A DNA stretch of 42,299 nt, taken from NCBI GenBank assembly GCA_903903985.1, contig CAIVAT010000139.1, forward strand, positions 1 through 42,299, written 5' to 3'. The position numbers and the translations under genes are program-made. This stretch comes from an uncultured Bacteroidales bacterium. Its GTDB lineage: Bacteria > Bacteroidota > Bacteroidia > Bacteroidales > FEN-979. The notes below the pieces were generated by a model, which was not told the DNA's origin, made no database searches, and saw nothing but the letters and a program-made list of their open reading frames with translations. Shown in pieces: positions 1 through 7,433 of the stretch; within the stretch, counting starts at the first letter, position 1, and each line of letters opens with the position of its first letter.

Positions 1-594
1 AAATGATTGCTAACGACTCGCTAACCACCATATTGTTTCTATACGCCTATAGGGTCAATAATAACTTGCAAGATGGGCAGTTAAGAGTTATATGGGACTT
101 AACGGCCATTTAGGATTAAATTTGGTAAATATGTTATCAAATATAGTCAATAATCAGGCATTTTAAAAATTAAGCATAATATTCACAGGACTGCAGTTTG
201 TCGGGAATTGCTGGGTTGTCAGTTAAAATGAAAATTACCGCCAGGAAAAGGGCTCCTGCTTGCTGGTTAAATCTTTGCGGGTTCAAGCATATTGCGGGAT
301 AAAGAGAAAACGGTAAATACTTCGTTCCTCCCCGGCCTTTTAAGGTTTCAATTTGCAGTCACAAACCCTCCCATTCGATTTTGGTTAGTTGAAGTCTGAA
401 ATCTAAGCAGTTTCACTTTTGCAACCCCGCAAAGATTCCACATATAATTAAAGCAACTATAAGCTTAATCAGGGAAGAGGGAAAAGGTAATACCGGTTTC
501 AGCAAAAAAAAATCAGGGCGTTGTAACGATGAAAACAAAAACAAGGAGATCGAAAATGCGCTGTAAACTTATAAGAATTTTTCTTGTTATTCTG
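1..594. other. Gene-free stretch at the left edge
   Basis: I see no convincing coding region here on either strand. The only structure is a 12-bp perfect inverted repeat, AATCTTTGCGGG at 270-281 and its reverse complement at 426-437, about 144 bp apart. The right arm read on the minus strand and the left arm read on the plus strand both resemble a Bacteroidota -7 box followed by GCGGG, so two weak facing promoters are possible. The right end (about 480-594) is the downstream flank of the repeat protein that ends at 595. Confidence 0.5.
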
Positions 595-2832
595 TTACAA
601 CGTTGTAATGATATACTTCATCCCTGCTGGTTCGATTTCCTGATCAGTCGTATTGGTAAATTTAACTTCGACATTTCCGGCCGCGGAAACCCTGGCATAA
701 GCAATCACCAACCCATCCGGAAGTTCATCGGAAGGCGAGATATATACTGTTTGCCCTGGTTGACAATTTTCAATTTTAAATTCAACCTTCCGGGATGAAT
801 GTGCCGGAATGGCCATTAAGTGTGTAGTCACAATTGTTTTAACCCGGACAGGGGTCTTCATTGGCTGATAAACCCGCATGATCTGGCCGTCGGGCGAAAC
901 GTAAAGGTTGGGCAATTCCACAGTGGTGCTGTTGTAGGCCCCCATGCAGTAGAGTGTTTGGATGTCATTGTTGCCCAGCCTTACCTGGTTGTTTCCGGTA
1001 ACCCTGGCATCATATCCCAGGGCGGCCGAATTGGAAATATCATCCGGACTGCCGGTTGCAAAATCAGCCCCGGATCCAAGCATTGTATTATTTGATCCGT
1101 TGATGCAAGATTGCAATGCACTGCTGCCGACAGCGACATTGGCCGTTCCCGTTTTATTCTCGCGCATTGCCATGTGTCCGATCGCCGTATTTTCGCCTGC
1201 TGAATCATTCCGCATGGCTTCGAAGCCGATGGCGGTATTGCTGTAACCGGAAATATTGCTTAACAAAGCGCTATTGCCTACAGCCACATTGCTCGTTCCC
1301 GATATATTGTCATGCAGGGCCCATGAACCAACCGAGGTATTCCCACCGGCAGTATCATTCCGCAGGGCTTCAAAGCCAATGGCTGTATTGTCATTGCCGG
1401 TTCTGTTTTGAAGCAATGAGCCATTTCCCAGTGCCACATTGTTCGATCCCGAGATATTTTCATGCATGGCCCAGGAGCCAACCGATGTATTGCTGCTGGC
1501 AGTATCATTCCGCAGGGACTCGAATCCAATGGCTGTATTGTCACTGCCAGACCTGTTTTGAACCAGTGCACTATTTCCCATGGCCACATTGCTTGATCCT
1601 GAGATATTTTCATGCATGACCCAGGAGCCAACCGCTGTATTGCCACCGGCAGCATCATTTCGCAGGGCTTCAAAACCAATTGCTGTATTGTCGCTGCCGG
1701 ATTGGTTTTGAAGCAGCGCACTATTTCCCATGGCCACATTGCCTGATCCTGAGGTATTTTCATGCATGACCCACGAACCAATCGCTGTATTGCCACTGGC
1801 AGTATTATTCAGCAGGGCCTCGAAGCCAATGGTTGTGTTGTCGTTGCCGGTCCGGTTGTTGGCCAGCGCTGATTTGCCGACGGCAACATTGGAGGCTCCC
1901 GATGTATTGGATGACATGGACCATGACCCAACTGCAGTATTTTCACCCACTGTGTCCTGATTCAGGGCGAGAAAGCCGAGGGCCGTATTGTTATTGCCAT
2001 TCCGATTGTTGGCAAGTGCCGAATTACCGGCTGCAACATTCGACGTTCCGGAGATATTGGAATACATCGATGATTCGCCGATCGCCGTGTTGTTCCCGGT
2101 TGTGTCGTTCTGCAGTGCAAGAAACCCGACTGCAGTGTTGTTCGATCCGAATTTATTGTTGGCAAGCGCGGAATTACCAACCGCAACGTTCGAAGTTCCG
2201 GATTGATTCCACATCATGGCTGATTCTCCCACAGCCGTATTATTCCAGGCGGTATCATTAAACAGCGCCAGAAAACCGACCCCGGTATTGTTGTTTCCGT
2301 TGCGGTTTTCGTGCAGGGCCGAATTTCCAACTGCCACATTCTGCGCGCCGGTCGTATTGGTGTGCAAAGCTTCTTCCCCGAATGCAGAATTGTCATAGGC
2401 GGAATTGTTATACAGTGACCTGTACCCAAAGGAGGTGGCCCGCCGCGACCAGTCGATGATCCCCGACCGCTCATTGAACACCCGGAAACGCAGTGCAGCA
2501 GTATCAATCGTGCCAAGAAAATTATTCCATGGGTCAACCCCATCATTCCCGGTCAGGGACCACCCGTTACCCGACGGCGAAACTGGCAGCCAGGAAACCC
2601 CGTCGTAGTAATAATACCGGTTAAACGTGGTGTTATAGACCATCAAACCGGAAACCGCCTGGCCAATGGCAAGCATTTGGGTATCTGTCATCCGGGGGGG
2701 AAGAAATCCCGAAGTATCGCTGACAACATCAAGCATGGAAGAACGATGCGGGGTTAATGTTCCTATCCCGACCTGTGAAAATCCCGGCAAAGAGATTGCC
2801 AGGATTATCATAAACATAAATATCCTTTTCAT
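595..2832 (-). CDS. Secreted repeat protein with YadA-head-like repeats
   Basis: A 745-residue protein with an N-terminal signal peptide (MKRIF, then a hydrophobic stretch ending at GFSQ). Residues about 20-90 follow the Bacteroidota surface-protein pattern VGIGT..P, FLPPRMT, GLMVYNT and a YYYDG..W motif, as seen at the start of tail-fibre or adhesin-like proteins. From about residue 160 to 590 there are about eight tandem 50-residue units, each made of three subunits of the form SNVAxGNSAL, NTAIGFxAL and NTAVGSxxM. This resembles the left-handed beta-roll head repeats of YadA-type trimeric adhesins. The C-terminal ~110 residues form a non-repetitive domain (YVSPDGQIMRV, then IPAHSSRKVEFKIE). 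I see neither a trimeric-autotransporter membrane anchor nor a clear type IX sorting domain, so its export and attachment are unknown. A surface structural or adhesive role is inferred. It is transcribed away from the sigma-factor operon. Confidence 0.8.
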   Translation of the reverse strand: MKRIFMFMIILAISLPGFSQVGIGTLTPHRSSMLDVVSDTSGFLPPRMTDTQMLAIGQAVSGLMVYNTTFNRYYYYDGVSWLPVSPSGNGWSLTGNDGVDPWNNFLGTIDTAALRFRVFNERSGIIDWSRRATSFGYRSLYNNSAYDNSAFGEEALHTNTTGAQNVAVGNSALHENRNGNNNTGVGFLALFNDTAWNNTAVGESAMMWNQSGTSNVAVGNSALANNKFGSNNTAVGFLALQNDTTGNNTAIGESSMYSNISGTSNVAAGNSALANNRNGNNNTALGFLALNQDTVGENTAVGSWSMSSNTSGASNVAVGKSALANNRTGNDNTTIGFEALLNNTASGNTAIGSWVMHENTSGSGNVAMGNSALLQNQSGSDNTAIGFEALRNDAAGGNTAVGSWVMHENISGSSNVAMGNSALVQNRSGSDNTAIGFESLRNDTASSNTSVGSWAMHENISGSNNVALGNGSLLQNRTGNDNTAIGFEALRNDTAGGNTSVGSWALHDNISGTSNVAVGNSALLSNISGYSNTAIGFEAMRNDSAGENTAIGHMAMRENKTGTANVAVGSSALQSCINGSNNTMLGSGADFATGSPDDISNSAALGYDARVTGNNQVRLGNNDIQTLYCMGAYNSTTVELPNLYVSPDGQIMRVYQPMKTPVRVKTIVTTHLMAIPAHSSRKVEFKIENCQPGQTVYISPSDELPDGLVIAYARVSAAGNVEVKFTNTTDQEIEPAGMKYIITTL

Positions 2833-2992
2833 AATTTTTATTTTAATTTCTGATTATCAATATATTGAAGAGTTCGGACCGCATCAGGCATGGAACCAAT
2901 AAAATTAATATAGTTATGTGACTTTGTCAAGAAATATCTTGTTTTTTCATATATATTTACCTATCTGAATATTTTCAACAACCCCCTGCCGT

Positions 2993-3027
2993 GTCACGGG
3001 TCACGCGTCACACGTCGCCTGTCACAT
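2993..3027. repeat. Five 7-bp words (GTCACGN) before the sigma gene
   Basis: Five consecutive 7-bp units: GTCACGG, GTCACGC, GTCACAC, GTCGCCT, GTCACAT. The last overlaps the first possible ATG of the sigma gene (3026). A related three-unit array lies between atpD and atpC (16487-16507). Confidence 0.75.
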
Positions 3028-3661
3028 GATAAAAGTCTGCCTGCATTTTTGTAGGTTTGTACCGTTAAAAAAACACTTTCACTTGGAACACGATATCATT
3101 CCGGGATATCCTCAACAGATAAAGACAAGGGCTGATTTCGAGCAACTGTTTAAAACACATTACAGTTTGCTCTGCGCCTATGCCAATGGTTTTCTGAAGG
3201 ATCCGGATGCCTCCGAAGAGGTTGTGCAGGAGGTGATGTTCAAAATGTGGGCCAACAGGGAAAACATGATATTCGGTTCTTCGGTTCGGAGTTATCTTTT
3301 CAGGGCGGTGCGCAATGGGTGCATGAACGTGATCAAGCACCTGAAAATCAGGGAGGAATACAGGAACTGGCGTGAACAGTCAGGCGACGACAGTTTCCGG
3401 TCAAAGGAGGATGAAATGATCGCTTCGGAACTTGAACAAAAGATCCGCACCGCCATCGACCATTTGCCGATGGAACGAAGAAAAGTTTTCATTATGAGCC
3501 GTTACGACGGCCTTACTTACTCCCAGATCTCCGAAAAGTTGAAGATTTCTGCTAAAACGGTTGAAAACCAGATGGGAAAGGCACTGAAATCCTTGCGTGA
3601 AGAGTTGTCTGATTACCTACCATGGCTGATGCTTTTCTTTTATGATCTTTTTAGAAGTTAG
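3026..3661 (+). CDS. ECF RNA polymerase sigma factor, Bacteroides-expansion type
   Basis: A 211-residue sigma-70 family protein of the extracytoplasmic-function class. Region 2 lies at about residues 35-100 (FEQLFKTHYSLLCAYA, the DASEEVVQEVMFKMW core-binding helix, then SYLFRAVRN). Region 4 is at about 135-195 (LPMERRKVFIMSRYDGLTYSQISEKLKISAKTVENQMGKAL shows the helix-turn-helix). The FecR anti-sigma gene follows, so this is a cell-surface signalling regulator that probably controls its own operon. The start is uncertain: ATG 3026 sits inside a 7-bp repeat array, and a promoter-like TAGGTTTG lies downstream of it at 3052-3059. TTG 3083 would give a more usual N-terminus with about 19 residues before the conserved FEQLF. 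Confidence 0.9.
   Translation: MIKVCLHFCRFVPLKKHFHLEHDIIPGYPQQIKTRADFEQLFKTHYSLLCAYANGFLKDPDASEEVVQEVMFKMWANRENMIFGSSVRSYLFRAVRNGCMNVIKHLKIREEYRNWREQSGDDSFRSKEDEMIASELEQKIRTAIDHLPMERRKVFIMSRYDGLTYSQISEKLKISAKTVENQMGKALKSLREELSDYLPWLMLFFYDLFRS
3052..3059 (+). promoter_or_regulatory. Possible -7 box TAGGTTTG
   Basis: It matches TAnnTTTG, but I see no TTTG at the expected -33 distance. If it is real, the sigma factor must start downstream, for example at TTG 3083. Confidence 0.3.
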
Positions 3662-3663
3662 TT

Positions 3664-3687
3664 GGACGGGTGGACGGACGGACAAGG
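3664..3687. repeat. Three 8-bp words (GGACGGNN) after the sigma stop
   Basis: Units GGACGGGT, GGACGGAC and GGACAAGG start 2 nt after the sigma stop codon (TAG, 3659-3661). The same word family, in the same orientation, follows the nitroreductase stop at 24294-24317. Confidence 0.7.
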
Positions 3688-3753
3688 GGGGTATAAATAT
3701 TTTTATTACAATAGGGGTATTGACTTAACGGGTTGTCTTTACTTTACCGGATC

Positions 3754-4812
3754 ATGAATCAAAACCAAAAGGATATCGACGAAAATTTACTGCTTCAGTA
3801 CCTTCTCGGAAATGCGGATGAAGAATTGCGTTTCAAAGTCGGGGAATGGCTGAGTGCGGGGAGCAGAAACAGGATGCACCTGGACCGGCTTGAGTCGCTA
3901 TGGCTGGAAACAGGCAAATTATCACCTGTCCCGGTTTCAGTGGATGTCGAGGCCGCCTGGCTCAGAATGACGGAGCGGTTAGCCTTGCAGGAACCGGCAA
4001 AGCCGGGGCCGGCGGAGAAATCATCGCGGATGATTTCCGCCCGCTACCTATTGGGCGCTGCAGCGATGGTCATCCTCCTGGTGGGGATATACAGCCTTTA
4101 CAGGTACATCATCAGCCCTGTTCAACAGACCGAAATTTCAAGTGGTTCTGAGATTTTTCACAATACGTTGCCCGATGGTTCGATGGTGATACTGAATACG
4201 CATTCAAAATTGATATTCCCTGAAGAATTCAAAAAGGGCAAACGGTTGGTGACATTCGCAGGAGAAGCGTATTTCGAAGTAAAACACGACAAGTCAAAGC
4301 CTTTCATTGTGAATACCGGCATCGCAGCAGTCCGGGTTCTTGGAACTTCTTTCCGGGTAAAAACCCAACCCAAATCGGGGACCAACATCGCAGGAGAGGT
4401 AGAGGTAAGCGTCACTGAAGGACGCGTGATGCTCTTCGTTGTCGATGAACGGTCGGGAGATACGGCCTCGGTTATTCTTGCCGCGGGGGAATCCGGGATA
4501 TGGAAATCAGGGATGGTAACACCCATCCGGAATGGATCGACGGCCCCCGATGTACACTACTGGGCCAACCATTTGCTTGAATTCAGGGGGAACGCACTTT
4601 CGGAGGTGTTCCAGCTGCTCGAAAAACACTATTCCGTGAAGATCACGGTTGGTGACCCAAAGGTCATGGATTGCCGGCTCACCGCCTCATTCATGAATGA
4701 ACCTGCCGACAGGATCCTTGCGGTGATCGCAGGCTCTTTTGGCCTGGGTCTGGAAGTCCGCGGCCAAAACTATCATTTCACAGGTCATGGATGCAGCAGG
4801 AAGAATGATTAG
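3754..4812 (+). CDS. FecR-family anti-sigma factor
   Basis: A 352-residue anti-sigma regulator that would hold the upstream ECF sigma factor at the inner membrane. The N-terminal ~85 residues form the cytoplasmic sigma-binding region (DENLLLQYLLGNADEELRFKVGEWL). One membrane helix is at about residues 98-120 (YLLGAAAMVILLVGIYSLY). The periplasmic FecR domain follows (LPDGSMVILNTHSKLIFPEEF, GEAYFEVKHDKSKPFIV, VRVLGTSFRV), then a C-terminal DUF4974-like domain (LLEFRGNALSEVFQLLEKHYSVKI). ATG 3754 fits the family better than an in-frame TTG at 3733. The stop overlaps the start region of the next gene, so the two are probably co-transcribed and translationally coupled. The partner that relays the signal is the unusual STN protein downstream, not a SusC-like receptor. 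Confidence 0.93.
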   Translation: MNQNQKDIDENLLLQYLLGNADEELRFKVGEWLSAGSRNRMHLDRLESLWLETGKLSPVPVSVDVEAAWLRMTERLALQEPAKPGPAEKSSRMISARYLLGAAAMVILLVGIYSLYRYIISPVQQTEISSGSEIFHNTLPDGSMVILNTHSKLIFPEEFKKGKRLVTFAGEAYFEVKHDKSKPFIVNTGIAAVRVLGTSFRVKTQPKSGTNIAGEVEVSVTEGRVMLFVVDERSGDTASVILAAGESGIWKSGMVTPIRNGSTAPDVHYWANHLLEFRGNALSEVFQLLEKHYSVKITVGDPKVMDCRLTASFMNEPADRILAVIAGSFGLGLEVRGQNYHFTGHGCSRKND

Positions 4813-6628
4813 GCTCTGGGGAGTTTTCCTCCTGTTGATCGCGGGCGGAAGCTCCCTCTTTTCCCAGGCAACATGTCTTCAGCGAAAAGTCGCGCTCGAT
4901 ATTCCGAATTGCAGCCTGGAGGTCGCCCTGATCGAGATCGGGAAAGCAGGCCGTTTTCGCTTTTCATATGATGCTGATCTTATCCCGGGCGGCCGTCAGG
5001 TCCGGGTAAAAGCGAAGAATATATCCGTGAGTGCCTTGCTGAAGGAATTGCTCGGCAAAGATGTCCATCCCAGGGAGGTAGGTAATCATGTGATCCTGGT
5101 CCCTGGCAAAACCGAAGCACGTGAAAAGCAATCATTTCCTTACATCACCGTCAGAGGCGCCATCCTTGATGCCTCCAACCGCAGGACACTGGGAGATGCG
5201 ACTGTTTACGAGATCGAAAATAAACACTCGGCAGTCTCCAACAAAAACGGGGCTTATAAACTGATCATCCCCACAGGGAAAAAGGCCAGGGGGCTCACTT
5301 ACTGCAAATCCGGCTATGCCGATACGGTCATTTTCATCAGGCAGGCAGTCGACCGCCACGTTGATATACTTCTCAGTCCCCTGGAGCCAGGTCTTTCCCG
5401 CATGAGTATCCTCTATGGATTGGTTGCCATCAACAGAGTCGACAGCATGGACCTGGTAAACTGGCTCGTTCCGCGTGAAGCCATGGTGAATTCCCAAAAT
5501 CTTGAAGTCCGCTCTTTGAGAACGTTCCAGGTATCCATCATCCCTTATATCGGTACCAACTGGAAGGTATCCGGATCCATTACAAACAGGTTCTCGCTTA
5601 ACCTTCTTGCCGGGTACACCGGGGGGCTGAAAGGGGTCGAGGTGGGTGGATTGCTGAATATCACCAGAAATGATGTCAGTGGTTTGCAGATCGGAGGGTT
5701 TGGCAATATTGTGGGCGGCCATGGAAAGGGATGGCAGATTGCGGGACTTTTCAATTTTGACCTGGGAAAATTCGAAGGGGTCCAGGTCGGCGGGTTCTTC
5801 AATTATGGTCCCGATACGGTCAAAGGCGTTCAAATCAGCGGACTGGCCAGCATCATAACCGGCAGGATCAAGGGGGTACAGATTTCCGGGCTGGCCGGCA
5901 TTGTCACCCACCATTGCGATGGCTGGCAGTTATCCGGGTTATTGAGCCTGACACTCAAGGATATCAAAAAAGGACAGATCGCAGGATTGGTAAATTATTG
6001 CAACAATTCCGATGGCCTGCAGCTGGCAGGGCTGGTCAACATCACGCGGAGGCACAACAGCGGAGTGCAGATCGCAGGCCTGGTAAATTACGCCACCATG
6101 GTGCACGGGGTACAAATTGGCATCGTCAATGTTTGCAATACTGTTGAGCGGGGCGTTCCGATCGGGCTTTTCAGTTATGTGCAGCAGGGTTATCATTTAT
6201 TTGAACTTTCGGGCAACGAAATCTTTTATGGAAATGCAGCCTTTAAATCGGGAACAAAATCGTTTTATAATTTCATCCAGGTGGGTATCGGAAGCAATTA
6301 CAAGTTACAGGGATCTTATGGCATCGGTACCATTTTCAAACTGGGCAGGAAATTTTCAATCAACCTGGATGCCTCCGCCGGGTTTGTATATCACCCGGTT
6401 GACACCATTTATCATGGGCTGCTCCTGAAATTCAACCCGGCAGCCGAATACCGGTTCGCCAAACATTTTGCCATTTTTGCCGGACCGGCCTACAACTGCT
6501 TCGTTTTTTCGAAAGGAAAGCCCAGTGCAACGGAACGGGGAATATCAACCTATGATTTCTATTTCAAGTCCACCGAAAACGCATCGATCCAGATGTGGAT
6601 CGGAGGAGTTGCAGGGGTAAGGTTCTGA
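4787..6628 (+). CDS. STN / carboxypeptidase-like / LA_2272-repeat surface protein
   Basis: About 613 residues with a signal peptide (MIRLWGVFLLLIAGGSSLFSQ; ATG 4787 or ATG 4805 are both possible, each overlapping the FecR stop). In order: an STN (secretin/TonB short N-terminal) domain at about residues 35-105; a carboxypeptidase-regulatory-like beta domain at about 120-198; then from about 278 to 464 a run of about twelve 15-17 residue units of the form GVQIxGLxNI, matching the LA_2272 surface-repeat family; and a C-terminal region of beta-strands ending RF that looks like part of an outer-membrane barrel. STN domains normally sit on TonB-dependent transducers and touch the FecR periplasmic domain. 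Here the usual plug and 22-strand barrel are missing. I infer an outer-membrane sensor or an effector of this sigma/FecR system; the ligand is unknown. Confidence 0.8.
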   Translation: MDAAGRMIRLWGVFLLLIAGGSSLFSQATCLQRKVALDIPNCSLEVALIEIGKAGRFRFSYDADLIPGGRQVRVKAKNISVSALLKELLGKDVHPREVGNHVILVPGKTEAREKQSFPYITVRGAILDASNRRTLGDATVYEIENKHSAVSNKNGAYKLIIPTGKKARGLTYCKSGYADTVIFIRQAVDRHVDILLSPLEPGLSRMSILYGLVAINRVDSMDLVNWLVPREAMVNSQNLEVRSLRTFQVSIIPYIGTNWKVSGSITNRFSLNLLAGYTGGLKGVEVGGLLNITRNDVSGLQIGGFGNIVGGHGKGWQIAGLFNFDLGKFEGVQVGGFFNYGPDTVKGVQISGLASIITGRIKGVQISGLAGIVTHHCDGWQLSGLLSLTLKDIKKGQIAGLVNYCNNSDGLQLAGLVNITRRHNSGVQIAGLVNYATMVHGVQIGIVNVCNTVERGVPIGLFSYVQQGYHLFELSGNEIFYGNAAFKSGTKSFYNFIQVGIGSNYKLQGSYGIGTIFKLGRKFSINLDASAGFVYHPVDTIYHGLLLKFNPAAEYRFAKHFAIFAGPAYNCFVFSKGKPSATERGISTYDFYFKSTENASIQMWIGGVAGVRF

Positions 6629-6629
6629 G

Positions 6630-6661
6630 TTTCCCTTCGGGATTATCTTTCCCTTCGGGAT
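6630..6661. repeat. Tandem 14-bp repeat with CCC/GGG hairpins
   Basis: Two copies of TTTCCCTTCGGGAT (6630-6643 and 6648-6661), each able to form a small TCCC/GGGA hairpin. They lie just after the stop codon of the STN protein and directly before the inverted end of the GxxExxY cassette. They may act as a weak terminator. A comparable CCCC/GGGG hairpin sits just before the second cassette-like element, near 9793-9804. Confidence 0.5.
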
Positions 6662-6662
6662 G

Positions 6663-7132
6663 TTTCACGCAGATTTTCGCGGATTCAGCGCGGATTTTCG
6701 CGGATTAAAGGTTATTGGCTATTCGGGTGATCGCAGATTTATCTAAGGAAATAGCGTTGAAATTGATAAGCAGCCCAAGTTTTTTATCCGGCAGTTTTAA
6801 ATAGGTCAGCAACTATTTTTGATGGATATCAGCCAATACCTCTACGGATTTCACCTCCACGATTACCAGGTCATTGACCAGAATGTCCAATCGAAATCCG
6901 AATTCGAATTTTATGTCCATATAAGTCATGGGTATCTCCAGCTGATTCCGGACGTATAAACCAGAATTGGCAAGTTCATAGGACAATGCTGCCTCATAAA
7001 CCGATTCAAGCAATCCCGGGCCAAGTATCCTGTGTATGTTAAAAGCGCATCCCTGACTAAATATGAAATTTCATTTTCACTCATCATAATTTGTTTTTGT
7101 CTGCGAAAATCTGCGCCTAAATCTGCGTGAAA
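6663..7132. mobile_element. Putative GxxExxY cassette with inverted ends
   Basis: About 470 bp bounded by imperfect inverted repeats of about 35-40 bp. Both ends, read inwards, start TTTCACGCAGATT and continue with GCGC and GATTTTCGC elements. The interior is almost entirely a broken GxxExxY gene. A 95-bp copy of the ends without the gene is at 9808-9902. I infer a small mobile or formerly mobile cassette; no target-site duplication is evident. Confidence 0.55.
6705..7087 (-). pseudogene. GxxExxY protein (PD-(D/E)XK nuclease-like), broken
   Basis: Reading from the ATG at 7087 the protein begins MMSENEISYLVRDA. It then needs a one-base frameshift near 7049 to continue AFNIHRILGPGLLESVYEAALSYEL, the family signature (GPGLLESVYE). 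The body keeps the nuclease-like core FGFRLDILVNDLVIVEVKSVE. A TAG at 6813-6815 then replaces the expected Gln codon after HQK. Past that stop the same frame continues with the family's C-terminus (LLTYLKLPDKKLGLLINFN) to a stop at 6705. One deleted base and one nonsense change make this a recent-looking pseudogene of an approximately 125-residue protein of unknown function in the PDDEXK_3 family. Both lesions could also be sequencing errors, but two independent ones are less likely. Confidence 0.85.
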
Positions 7133-7433
7133 TCTTTTTGCTTAATCGGAGAAAACCCAAATGGTAATGCAACAGCATGAGAAAAATTTCATCAGAGATG
7201 AGGGTATCTCCTGATTTGATTGTCATCAAAGAAAATCAACACTCGAACCTGATGAAACAATAGGAAAAGAGGAGACCGATGAAGGACACATCAATGGAAG
7301 ATGTACCTGGTATGATGGAACCCCGGTTATTAATACCCACATCTCGGGGTCCGGAAATCTTCGGAAGATGTAAGCTGGTAAAATTCAAAAGTAAATTCAA
7401 CACGGGATTCATAACAAACGAACTCATTAAAAA
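7133..7433. other. Intergenic leader of the TonB-dependent receptor
   Basis: About 300 bp with no supported gene. I could not find a clear TTTG/TAnnTTTG promoter for the receptor at 7434. Several ATGs on the plus strand open only very short frames. Confidence 0.4.

Noticed and set aside
1116..2261. Open frames on the plus and minus strands within the repeat adhesin
   Set aside because: They are other-frame readings of the 150-bp repeats, rich in Trp/Cys/Arg, with no start signals.
595..2832. Type IX sorting domain or S74 autoproteolytic chaperone at the C-terminus of the repeat protein
   Set aside because: The final ~110 residues show neither the usual sorting-domain pattern nor the S74 Ser-Lys dyad region that I would expect.
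5132..5914. 260-codon open frame on the minus strand
   Set aside because: It is antisense to the STN/LA_2272 protein; its repetitive composition comes from the sense-strand repeats, and it has no family features.
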